From: Paraburkholderia humisilvae
GTDB taxonomy: Bacteria; Pseudomonadota; Gammaproteobacteria; Burkholderiales; Burkholderiaceae
Direction: 5' to 3'
Assembly (NCBI RefSeq): GCF_902859855.1
Contig: NZ_CADIKH010000027.1
Coordinates: 1 to 64,000, forward strand
DNA length: 64,000 nucleotides
Position 1 is the first letter of the stretch. Each line of letters begins with the position of its first letter. Position numbers and translations under genes: made by a program. The notes below the pieces were generated by a model. The model was given only the letters and a program-made list of their open reading frames with translations. It did not search any database and was not told the origin of the DNA. Below, one piece after another: positions 26,484 through 34,736 of the stretch.

Positions 26484-27255
26484 CTACTACTGGCGCTTGT
26501 TTGCCACCGGCATGAGCTTCGTGGCATTCGGCATCTGCGGGCTCGCCTTTTCGCTGCTGGCGTTCCCGTTCGCGTGCCTTTGGCCGGACCGCGCAGCGCG
26601 GCAGCGCGCGGTATCCGAACTGATCCACGCGTACTTTCGCGCGCTGGTCGCCGTCCTGCGGGCCATCGGCGTGATGAAGCTCGACGCGGTCGGCGCACAG
26701 GCGCTGCGTGTGCGCGGACCCGCCATCGTCGTGGCGAACCATCCGACGTGGCTCGATGTGATGGTGCTGCTGTCACTGACGCCGCGCGCGTGCTGCGTCG
26801 TCAAAAGCGCGCATTGGGGCAATCCGGTTTTCTGGGGAATCGTGCGCGCCGCCGGATATGTGAGCAACGCCGATCCGGTCGCACTCGTCGAAACGGGCGC
26901 GCGCCAGCTTGCCGCCGGCTACACGATGATCATTTTTCCAGAAGGCACGCGCAGCCCGGCGCCGAACCGGTTGCATGCGTTTTCGCGTGGCTTCGCGTAC
27001 ATGGCGCTCGGCACCCGCGCGCCGGTGTTGCCGGTGCTGATGGATTGCGATCCGCCGGCTTTCTCAAAAGGGATGCGCTGGTACGACGTACCGGCGCGCG
27101 CGTTTCATATGCGTGTCAACGTGCTTGCGCCGGTCGCGGTCGAAGGGTTCGCCGCGCCTGACGTGCCGGCGGCGCTCGCGGCGCGCCGCATGACGAATGC
27201 GATCGAAGCTCACATTACCCAGCATCTGCTCGACTATGGATTCTTTAAAGCTTGA
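26467..27255 (+). CDS. Lysophospholipid (1-acylglycerol-3-phosphate) acyltransferase
   Basis: A 262-residue PlsC-like acyltransferase with an N-terminal hydrophobic segment (about 15-40). The catalytic NHPTWLD motif and the FPEGTRS substrate motif are intact. In aryl-polyene loci such enzymes are thought to attach the polyene acyl chain to the lipid carrier. Starts inside the CLF gene and ends 20 bases into the first ACP gene. Confidence 0.9.
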   Translation: MTARFDYYWRLFATGMSFVAFGICGLAFSLLAFPFACLWPDRAARQRAVSELIHAYFRALVAVLRAIGVMKLDAVGAQALRVRGPAIVVANHPTWLDVMVLLSLTPRACCVVKSAHWGNPVFWGIVRAAGYVSNADPVALVETGARQLAAGYTMIIFPEGTRSPAPNRLHAFSRGFAYMALGTRAPVLPVLMDCDPPAFSKGMRWYDVPARAFHMRVNVLAPVAVEGFAAPDVPAALAARRMTNAIEAHITQHLLDYGFFKA

Positions 27256-27535
27256 GATCAAACAGCTTCTGATCGAAGCGCTCGATCTTGAAGACCTCGC
27301 ACCCGCCGACATCGACGACGACGCTCCGTTATTTTCGACCGACGGCGTGGGCCTTGATTCGATCGATGCGCTCGAGATCGGCATCGTATTGCGCAAGCAC
27401 TACCAGTTGACGATCGCGGCGAACGATGAAAGCACGCGCGAGCACTTCCGTTCGATCAACACGCTTGCGGCGCTGGTGGCGAGCCAGCGCGAACCGGCGC
27501 AGGCCGGCAGTCAGACAATAAAGAAAGGGGAGTAG
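27236..27535 (+). CDS. Acyl carrier protein 1
   Basis: A 99-residue ACP. The phosphopantetheine Ser42 lies in GVGLDSIDALEIG. The ATG at 27236 falls within the upstream acyltransferase frame, giving coupling. One of two dedicated carriers in the operon, probably the one carrying the starter or the growing chain; which is which cannot be told from sequence. Confidence 0.9.
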   Translation: MDSLKLEIKQLLIEALDLEDLAPADIDDDAPLFSTDGVGLDSIDALEIGIVLRKHYQLTIAANDESTREHFRSINTLAALVASQREPAQAGSQTIKKGE

Positions 27536-27538
27536 ACC

Positions 27539-27790
27539 GTGACCGACACAGAAATTCTTGAGCGCATTCGCGCGATCTTCAAGGAGAACTTCGCGATCGA
27601 GCCTGAACGCGTAACGCCTGATGCCCATCTGTTCGAAGAACTCGATCTGGACAGCATCGACGCGGTCGATCTCGCGATCAAGCTGCAGGAAATGACCGGA
27701 CGCCGGATCAAGCCGGAGGAGTTCAAGTCGGTGCGCACGGTGGGCGATGTGATCGTGGCGGTCGAGTCGCTGCTCGCGGCGCAGGGCTGA
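27539..27790 (+). CDS. Acyl carrier protein 2
   Basis: An 83-residue ACP with GTG start preceded by GGGGAG. The attachment Ser39 lies in ELDLDSIDAVDL. Acidic four-helix composition typical of type II ACPs. Three bases after ACP1. Confidence 0.92.
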   Translation: MTDTEILERIRAIFKENFAIEPERVTPDAHLFEELDLDSIDAVDLAIKLQEMTGRRIKPEEFKSVRTVGDVIVAVESLLAAQG

Positions 27791-28428
27791 TGCAGCCCGA
27801 CCGTTCGCGCACGTTGCCCGCCGGCGGCGCGGTGCGGCGGCGCGCGGCACGTACGCTGAGCGTCGCGGCGAAGCTCGCTTATCCGGTCGTGATTCTGGGC
27901 GCGTGGCACGGGCATGCGCCGCGTTATATCGGCGGCATGCTGTTTGCGTTGTTCTGTCTGCAGCAGTTGCCGCGCAGCCGCGCGTTCGCGGCATCGATCA
28001 AACGTTTCTCGCTGCTCGACTGGACGGTTGCCGCACTGCTCGGGTGCGGCTCGGCGCTGATCGTGCTGACCAACAGCGAACTGCTGCTGCGCATCTATCC
28101 GTCGCTCGTGAATCTGGGCTTGCTGATCGCGGTCGGCGCGACGCTCGTGCACGGGCCGTCGATGGTCGAGAAGTTCGCCAGACTGCGCACGCCGGATCTC
28201 AGCGCGACGGCGGTCCGCTACACCCGCCGCGTCACGCAGGTGTGGTGCGCGTTCTTCCTGCTAAACGGCGCGTTTTCGCTCTACACCGCGCTGTGCTGGC
28301 CGCGTCACGCATGGTCGCTGTATAACGGCGCGGTCGCGTACGGCCTGATCGGCGCGCTGCTGGTTGCCGAAATCGTCTGGCGCCGTCTGGTCGTGCTGCC
28401 ACGCGTTGCCCGCTCGGAGGCGGCATGA
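27790..28428 (+). CDS. Inner-membrane protein of aryl-polyene locus (COG4648-like)
   Basis: A 212-residue hydrophobic protein with about five to six helices. It occupies the place of the membrane protein found after the ACPs in aryl-polyene loci (ApeG-like). No catalytic motif is visible; it may anchor the synthase complex or take part in transfer of product. Its ATG overlaps the ACP2 stop codon by one base and its stop overlaps the ligase ATG. Confidence 0.8.
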   Translation: MQPDRSRTLPAGGAVRRRAARTLSVAAKLAYPVVILGAWHGHAPRYIGGMLFALFCLQQLPRSRAFAASIKRFSLLDWTVAALLGCGSALIVLTNSELLLRIYPSLVNLGLLIAVGATLVHGPSMVEKFARLRTPDLSATAVRYTRRVTQVWCAFFLLNGAFSLYTALCWPRHAWSLYNGAVAYGLIGALLVAEIVWRRLVVLPRVARSEAA

Positions 28429-30140
28429 GCCTGGTCGCGCTGCACGACCTGCTGCGCGCCACGCGCGCGTCGCAAACCCCGGTTTGCCGCGATGCGGTGC
28501 ACGCGGCATCCATCGATTTCGCCGCGTTCCGCGCGCGGGTCCACGCGCTGGCCTCGTGGTTGCGCACGCACGCCGGAGCGCGCTGCGCGCTATGCATCGA
28601 CGACACCTATGACTTTGCGTGTGCGCTCTTCGCGCTGTTCGCGTGCGGCAAGGAGCCGGTCATTCCGGCCAGTGCGACGCCAGGCTATCTGGCCGATCTT
28701 GCCGGCGGCTACGACACAGTGGTGACCGATGCGGACCTGCAGGCGATCGGCAGCGAGCTGACAGCAGACCGCGCCGCGCACGGCGATCGCGCGCTCGACC
28801 CGGATGCGCCGCTGACGCTGTACACATCGGGTAGCAGCGGCGCACCGAAGGCGGTCCGCAAGACGCTCGCACAGTTCGACGCCGAGGTCCGAACGCTCGA
28901 GCGCGAGTGGGGCGCGCTCGCCGGCGATGCAACAGTCGTCGCGAGCGTGCCGCATCGCCATATCTACGGCTTGCTGTTTCGCGTGCTATGGCCGCTGGCG
29001 GCAGGGCGTCCGTTCGATCGCACCGCGCTTGGCGAGCCGCAGCAGTTGCAGGCGCGCATCGACGCCTATCACGCGACGGTAGTCGTGTCCGCGCCCGCGC
29101 AGTTGTCGCGCTGGCCCGCGTTGCCTGGATTCGCGACACTCGCGCCGGCGCCGCGTGCATTCTTCTCGTCCGGCGGTCCGCTCGATCGTCCGGCTGCCGA
29201 TGAATACGCTACGGCATTCGGCACGGCGCCGGTCGAAATCTACGGCAGCACCGAGACCGGCGGTATCGGCTGGCGCCGTCAAAGCGAGTCGTCCGCATGG
29301 CGGCCGCTGGCCGGCGTCGCCGCGCGGCGCGGTGCGGAAGGCGCACTCGAAGTGCGCTCACCGCATCTGGGGCATGACGGCTGGCATCGCACCGACGATG
29401 CCGTGACCTTCGACGGCGACGGCCGCTTCAGTCTGCAAGGCAGGCTTGATCGCATCGTGAAGCTCGATGGCAAGCGCGTGTCGCTGCCGGAGCTGGAAGC
29501 GCGGCTCGCGTTGCATCCGGCCGTCGCGCAGGCAGCGGTGGTGCTGCTTGCCGGTGCGTCGCGCGAGCGCGTCGGCGCGGTGGTGGCGTTAAGCGATGCG
29601 GGCAGTGCCGCGTTGCGCGGCAGCGGGCGTGTTGCACTCGCGAAGACCTTGCACCGACACCTTGCCGCGTATTTCGACGCGGTCGTGCTGCCGCGTCGCT
29701 GGCGGTTCCGTATCGCGTTGCCGTTCGACGCGCGCGGCAAACTGCCGGCCGTCGCCTTAACCGATGCGTTCCGGCCGGACGCGCAGGGCGTTGAAGTGCT
29801 GGCACAAACGCGCAGTGGCGACGACTTCCATTACGACCTGCGCGTACCGCCGACGCTGGTGCATTTTGCCGGCCACTTCCCGGGCGTGCCGATCCTGCCG
29901 GGCGTGGTGCAGCTCGACTGGGCGATCCGCTTTGCGGCCGAGCACGTGCCGGGCGTGCGCGCGGTCGCATCGGTTGACCGGTTGAAGTTCATGGCGCCGG
30001 TGCGACCCGGCGCGCTGCTCAGCCTGGCGCTGTCGCACGACGCGTCGCGGCGGCGCGTTCAGTTCGCCTACCGGCTCGGTGAGCGGGATTGCGCATCAGG
30101 TGTGATCGTGTACCGGGAACAAGCGGGAGAGCGCGCATGA
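28425..30140 (+). CDS. Aryl acyl-ACP ligase fused to a hotdog dehydratase
   Basis: A 571-residue fusion. The N-terminal part (to about 455) is an ANL adenylating enzyme: YTSGSSGAPKAV P-loop near residue 127, YGSTETGGIGW, the HDGWHRTDD segment and a short C-terminal lid. It should activate the aryl acid and load it on ACP. From about 470 a hotdog domain with HFAGHFPGVPILPGV is FabZ/ApeI-like dehydratase. In E. coli-type aryl-polyene loci these two activities are separate genes, so the fusion is notable though seen elsewhere. Confidence 0.88.
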   Translation: MSLVALHDLLRATRASQTPVCRDAVHAASIDFAAFRARVHALASWLRTHAGARCALCIDDTYDFACALFALFACGKEPVIPASATPGYLADLAGGYDTVVTDADLQAIGSELTADRAAHGDRALDPDAPLTLYTSGSSGAPKAVRKTLAQFDAEVRTLEREWGALAGDATVVASVPHRHIYGLLFRVLWPLAAGRPFDRTALGEPQQLQARIDAYHATVVVSAPAQLSRWPALPGFATLAPAPRAFFSSGGPLDRPAADEYATAFGTAPVEIYGSTETGGIGWRRQSESSAWRPLAGVAARRGAEGALEVRSPHLGHDGWHRTDDAVTFDGDGRFSLQGRLDRIVKLDGKRVSLPELEARLALHPAVAQAAVVLLAGASRERVGAVVALSDAGSAALRGSGRVALAKTLHRHLAAYFDAVVLPRRWRFRIALPFDARGKLPAVALTDAFRPDAQGVEVLAQTRSGDDFHYDLRVPPTLVHFAGHFPGVPILPGVVQLDWAIRFAAEHVPGVRAVASVDRLKFMAPVRPGALLSLALSHDASRRRVQFAYRLGERDCASGVIVYREQAGERA

Positions 30141-31963
30141 GCTTTGCCGCCTGTATCGTGATTCCGATCTACAACCACAAGGATGCGATCGGCGACACCG
30201 TGGCGCGGCTCGCGGTGCATCGGCTGCCGATCTTCGTGGTCGACGACGGCAGCGATGACGCGACGCAAAAGGTGCTGCAGGCGCTGTCTGCGCAATACGC
30301 GCCGCAACTGACGCTGCTGCGCCTGCCGGAAAATGGCGGCAAGGGCGCGGCCGTGATGGCCGGGCTGCGCGCCGCGCGCGATGCCGGCTATACGCACGCG
30401 CTACAGATCGACGCGGACGGCCAGCACGACGCGAACGACGTGCCCCGCTTCGTCGCGGCGGCGCGCGCGGCGCCCGCGGCCGTGATCATCGGGCGTCCGG
30501 TGTACGACGCGAGCGTGCCGAAGGCGCGGCTGATCGGCCGCTATCTGACGCATCTGTGGGTGTGGATCGAAACGCTGTCGTTCACCATCCGCGATTCGAT
30601 GTGCGGCTTCCGGATCTATCCGCTCGCCAGTGCGTGCGCGCTGATCGAGCGCGTCGCGCTGCCAACCCGCATGGACTTCGATATCGAGATTCTGGTGCGT
30701 CTGTACTGGCGGCGCGCGGCGTTTCGCACGATTCCGACGCGTGTCACGTACGCGGCCGACGGCGTGTCCCACTTCGATGTTTGGAGCGACAACCTGCGCA
30801 TCTCGCGTAGTCATACGCGGCTCGTCTGCGGCATGGTGGTGCGCTTGCCGATGCTGCTCGCGCACAAGGCCATGCCGCGCGATGCGGGCATGCCGCTCGA
30901 CGCGGACATCCGCACCGGCACCGGCCTTAACACAGCGACGCATGAAGTCGCGCGCGTCGACAGCCGTCACTGGGCGCGTATCGCGGAGCGCGGCAGCCGC
31001 GCCGGCATGCTGACGCTTGCGCTGAGTTGCCGCTGGTTCGGCCCGCGCGCGACGGGCTGGTTGCTGCATCCGATCGTTGCGTATTTTCTGCTGACCGGCC
31101 GCGCCGCACGCGCGGCGTCGCGACTCTATTTCACGCGTCTCGCGAGCGCCGCACAGGGCGAGCCTGTGCCGCGTCCAGGGTGGCGCTCCGCGTATCGCCA
31201 GATGTTCGCGTTCGCGCAGGCGGGGCTCGACAAGCTTGCCGCATGGTCCGGGCGCGTGAATGCCGATGCGGTCGAATTCGACGACCCGCGCATCTTCGAG
31301 GCGCTCGCGGCGAGCGGACGCGGTGCGCTCGTCATCGGCGCTCACCTCGGCAACCTCGAAATGATGCGCGCACTCGCGATGCGCGGCGCTTATACGAAGA
31401 TCACCGCGATCGTCTATACCGAACACGCGCGGCGTTTCAACAGCGTGCTGGCTGGTGCGAACAGCCGCTTCGCACAGCGCCTCGTCGAAGTGAGCGACTT
31501 CGGCCCGCAGACGTCGATGATGATGCAGGAGCGCATCGAAGCCGGCGAACTGCTGGTGATTGTCGGCGACCGTGTGCCCACAAGCGAGGCGGGCCGCACG
31601 GTGAATGCGCAGTTTCTCGGCGCAAGCGCGCCGTTCGCACAAGGGCCCTACGTGCTCGCGCATGCATTGCGCTGCCCGGTGTATCTGTTCTTCTGCCTGA
31701 AGGAGCGCGCCGGCCACCGCGTGTACTTCGAGCCATTCGCCGAGCGCATCGATCTGCCGCGCGGCGAGCGCACCGCGCAGATCGCCGCATGGGCGCAACG
31801 CTATGCGCTGCGTCTCGAATACTACTGCCGCAAGGCGCCTTATCAATGGTTCAACTTTTACGATTTCTGGTCCCGTGCCGCGCACGCGCAACCGGCTCGG
31901 CGGGGTGTCGTCGACCCGCGCGCGCCGGCGAGATCGAATGGAGAAGCGAATGGCCGAGCATGA
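30137..31963 (+). CDS. Family 2 glycosyltransferase fused to LpxL-type acyltransferase
   Basis: A 608-residue fusion. The GT-A domain (about 1-240) has CIVIPIYNHKDA, the FVVDDGSDD segment and the IDADGQHD metal motif, as in polyprenyl-phosphate sugar transferases. A lauroyl/acyltransferase domain (about 330-590) has GAHLGNLEMMRA, with the catalytic-type His-Leu-Gly-Asn, and membrane-associated ends. Such fusions are the ApeJ-like enzyme of aryl-polyene loci, thought to build the lipid-linked end of the product. ATG at 30137 overlaps the preceding stop. Confidence 0.85.
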   Translation: MSFAACIVIPIYNHKDAIGDTVARLAVHRLPIFVVDDGSDDATQKVLQALSAQYAPQLTLLRLPENGGKGAAVMAGLRAARDAGYTHALQIDADGQHDANDVPRFVAAARAAPAAVIIGRPVYDASVPKARLIGRYLTHLWVWIETLSFTIRDSMCGFRIYPLASACALIERVALPTRMDFDIEILVRLYWRRAAFRTIPTRVTYAADGVSHFDVWSDNLRISRSHTRLVCGMVVRLPMLLAHKAMPRDAGMPLDADIRTGTGLNTATHEVARVDSRHWARIAERGSRAGMLTLALSCRWFGPRATGWLLHPIVAYFLLTGRAARAASRLYFTRLASAAQGEPVPRPGWRSAYRQMFAFAQAGLDKLAAWSGRVNADAVEFDDPRIFEALAASGRGALVIGAHLGNLEMMRALAMRGAYTKITAIVYTEHARRFNSVLAGANSRFAQRLVEVSDFGPQTSMMMQERIEAGELLVIVGDRVPTSEAGRTVNAQFLGASAPFAQGPYVLAHALRCPVYLFFCLKERAGHRVYFEPFAERIDLPRGERTAQIAAWAQRYALRLEYYCRKAPYQWFNFYDFWSRAAHAQPARRGVVDPRAPARSNGEANGRA

Positions 31964-33593
31964 TCTGATCGACGGCGCGCACACGATGGGCGAGTACACA
32001 ACCGATGCGCACGCAACCGGTGCGACGGCTGCCCCGTCGGCACCGGTGGTGGTCGGCGGCCGTCGCATGACGATCGAAGAAGTGGTCGCGATTGCGCGGC
32101 ACCGCGCGCCGGTGGCACTGAACGCCGATCCGGCGTGGCGCGCGCGGATTGAACGCGGCGCGGCGTTCCTGCGCCGCCATCTCGCGTCCGGCGCGACGGT
32201 CTACGGCGTGACGACCGGTTATGGCGAAGCGTGCGTGGTCGACGTGCCGATGGCGCTCGTCGAAGCGCTGCCGCTGCAACTGACGCGCTACCACGGTTGC
32301 GGGATGGGCGCGTATCTCGACGACGGGCAGACGCTCGCGGTCATCGCCGCGCGACTCAATTCGCTGGCGTACGGTCTGTCGGGCGTGCGGCCGGTGCTGC
32401 TCGAACGGCTCGCCGATCTGATCAATCATCGCGTGCTGCCACGCATCCCGTCGGAAGGCTCGGTCGGCGCGAGTGGCGATCTGACGCCGCTGTCGTATGT
32501 CGCCGCCGCGCTCGCCGGCGAGCGCGACGTGCTGTTTCGCGGCGCACTGCGCGACGCACGCGGCGTATGGGCCGAGCTCGGTCACGCGCCGCTCGTGCTG
32601 GCGCCGAAGGAAGGGCTCGCGTTGATGAACGGCACCGCGGTGATGACCGGGCTTGCCTGTCTCGCGTTCGCGCGAGCCGATCATCTGACCCGTATCGCGG
32701 CGCGATTGACCGCGTTGTCGACGGTCGCGCTCGACGGCCGCGCCGCGCATTTCGACGCACTGATCTTCGCGGCGAAACCGCACGCGGGTCAGGCCGAAGC
32801 GGCCGCATGGATTCGCGCGGACCTCGCCGGCCGCGCCGATACACCCGGGCATCGGCTGCAGGACCGCTATTCGGTGCGCTGCGCGCCGCATGTGATCGGC
32901 GTGGCGCGCGATGCGCTGTCGTGGGTCCGGCGCGATATCGAGAACGAACTCAATAGCGCGAACGACAATCCGCTGATCGATCCGGACAGCGAGCAGGTGC
33001 TGCACGGCGGCAACTTCTACGGCGGTCACATCGCGTTCGCGATGGACGCGCTGAAGACGGCGGTCGCGAATCTCGCGGACCTGATGGACCGGCAGTTCGC
33101 GCTACTGGTCGACGATAAATTCAACAACGGCCTGCCGCGCAACCTGTCGGGCGCGGCACCCGAGCGCGCACCGATCAATCATGGCTTCAAGGCGGTGCAG
33201 ATCTCGTCGTCCGCGTGGACCGCCGAGGCGCTGAAGCTGACGATGCCCGCGAGCGTGTTCTCGCGTTCGACCGAATCGCACAACCAGGACAAGGTCAGCA
33301 TGGGCACGATCGCCGCGCGCGATTGTCTGCGCGTGATCGAGTTGACCGAGCAGGTGGCCGCCGCGCATACGCTGGCCGCGATCCAGGCGTTGCGGCTACG
33401 GGTGCGCGGCGCCGCGTCGACGCTGGTGCCCACGCCGCTCTGTGCGTTCGCGGACAGCGTGAGCGCGCAGTCGCCGTTCGTCGACGAAGACCGGCCGCTC
33501 GAGCACGATCTGCGCGCGCTGACCGCGCGGATCGCCGATTGCGCGCTGGTCGATGGGTTTGGCGGGGAGGGCGGCGATGCACGCAATCGTTAA
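31950..33593 (+). CDS. Aromatic amino-acid ammonia-lyase (HAL/PAL/TAL family)
   Basis: A 547-residue MIO enzyme. The cofactor triad is Ala174-Ser175-Gly176 in EGSVGASGDLTPL. NSANDNPLID and the downstream FNNGLP segments are intact. Residues in the substrate-selectivity position read RYHGCGMG (Tyr-His), so substrate (His, Tyr or Phe) cannot be fixed by eye. In this operon it most likely deaminates Tyr or Phe to a coumarate or cinnamate starter, as in flexirubin-type loci. GGAG lies 6 bases before the ATG at 31950, inside the previous gene. Confidence 0.88.
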   Translation: MAEHDLIDGAHTMGEYTTDAHATGATAAPSAPVVVGGRRMTIEEVVAIARHRAPVALNADPAWRARIERGAAFLRRHLASGATVYGVTTGYGEACVVDVPMALVEALPLQLTRYHGCGMGAYLDDGQTLAVIAARLNSLAYGLSGVRPVLLERLADLINHRVLPRIPSEGSVGASGDLTPLSYVAAALAGERDVLFRGALRDARGVWAELGHAPLVLAPKEGLALMNGTAVMTGLACLAFARADHLTRIAARLTALSTVALDGRAAHFDALIFAAKPHAGQAEAAAWIRADLAGRADTPGHRLQDRYSVRCAPHVIGVARDALSWVRRDIENELNSANDNPLIDPDSEQVLHGGNFYGGHIAFAMDALKTAVANLADLMDRQFALLVDDKFNNGLPRNLSGAAPERAPINHGFKAVQISSSAWTAEALKLTMPASVFSRSTESHNQDKVSMGTIAARDCLRVIELTEQVAAAHTLAAIQALRLRVRGAASTLVPTPLCAFADSVSAQSPFVDEDRPLEHDLRALTARIADCALVDGFGGEGGDARNR

Positions 33594-34017
33594 GCCGGTG
33601 CCCGCGCTCAGCGCGAGCGCATCCGTCGAAGTGCCGTTTCACGACGTCGATGCGATGAACGTCTGCTGGCACGGTCACTATCTGAAGTACTTCGAGATTG
33701 GCCGCGCGGCGTTGCTGCGCGCGTTCGACTACGACTATCGCGAGATGCAGGCGTCCGGCTACCTGTGGCCCGTCGTCGAAGCGCATCTGAAGTACGTGCG
33801 GCCGGCCACGTATGGTCAGGCGCTCGACGTGCAGGCGGAACTGCTCGAGTATCAGAACCGGCTGAAGATCGGTTATCAGATCGTCGATCGCGCGTCCGGC
33901 ACACGGCTCACGAAGGGCTACACGATTCAGGTCGCAGTCGAGGCGGCGACGCAGGAATTGCAGTTCGTGTCGCCGCCGGTGGTGTTCGACAAGCTGGAGC
34001 GCGCATGGGCACGCTGA
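33577..34017 (+). CDS. Hotdog-fold thioesterase (4-HBT type)
   Basis: A 146-residue acyl thioesterase. The active-site region is VPFHDVDAMNVCWHGHYLKY (Asp and His present), typical of YbgC/4-hydroxybenzoyl-CoA thioesterases and of the ApeK-type thioesterase in aryl-polyene loci. It may proofread or release acyl chains from the ACPs. GGGGAGG lies 7 bases before the ATG at 33577. Both ends overlap neighbours. Confidence 0.9.
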   Translation: MHAIVKPVPALSASASVEVPFHDVDAMNVCWHGHYLKYFEIGRAALLRAFDYDYREMQASGYLWPVVEAHLKYVRPATYGQALDVQAELLEYQNRLKIGYQIVDRASGTRLTKGYTIQVAVEAATQELQFVSPPVVFDKLERAWAR

Positions 34018-34736
34018 ATCGACGGTCATCCTGGCGGGCGACGCCTGCACGGCTGCTGTGCGCGACCCGGGTCGCCGCGCTGTTCGCGGTCCCGCTGGCG
34101 GGCGTGAGCGCGCTTGCCACGCTGTGCATCGCGCCTGCGGGCGCCGCGACGAGCGCGAGCGTGGCCGGCAATCCGTCGCTGGTCGCGACGATCGCCGCGC
34201 ACCTTGCCGAAGCGAAAGGCGTGCGCGCGCAATTCAAGCAGACGCAGACCCTCGCTGCAATGCGCGAGCCGCTGGTCAGCACCGGTTCGCTGCTGTTTGT
34301 CCGCGACCGCGGCGTGCTGTGGGAGATCGATACGCCGTACCGGACCACCTATGTGATCGACGACGCCGGCGTGAATGAAGTGAACGCGAACGGCCAGCGC
34401 ACCAGGGGTTCAGGCGCGCGTGGTGCGGGCGGCGCGCACGGCGTCGCGCAGGTGTCGCGGATGATGCGCGCGATGCTGGGCGGCGACCTGTCGGCGTTAT
34501 ACGCGCAATTCAACGTCGATGCGCGCGGCACGACCGCGCATTGGCAGATGCAACTGACGCCGAATCAGCCGCAGCTCGCGCAGTCGATCCGCAGCTTGCA
34601 GATGGCCGGCGGCGCGTATCTGCAGACATTGCGCATCACGCTCGCGAACGGCGACGTCACGCAAATCGACTTCACCGGCAGCACCGCGGTCGATGCGCCG
34701 AGTTCCGCTGAACGCGCGCTGTTCGGGGCGTCGTGA
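34005..34736 (+). CDS. LolA-like outer-membrane lipoprotein carrier
   Basis: A 243-residue exported protein. A long N-terminus ends in a hydrophobic signal (about 18-47, cut near APAGAATS). The LolA-like mature part has FKQTQTLAAMREPLVSTG and a beta-rich body. In aryl-polyene loci this protein (ApeL-like) is believed to ferry the lipidated polyene across the periplasm together with the MMPL exporter that follows and overlaps it by 4 bases. Confidence 0.85.
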   Translation: MGTLNRRSSWRATPARLLCATRVAALFAVPLAGVSALATLCIAPAGAATSASVAGNPSLVATIAAHLAEAKGVRAQFKQTQTLAAMREPLVSTGSLLFVRDRGVLWEIDTPYRTTYVIDDAGVNEVNANGQRTRGSGARGAGGAHGVAQVSRMMRAMLGGDLSALYAQFNVDARGTTAHWQMQLTPNQPQLAQSIRSLQMAGGAYLQTLRITLANGDVTQIDFTGSTAVDAPSSAERALFGAS

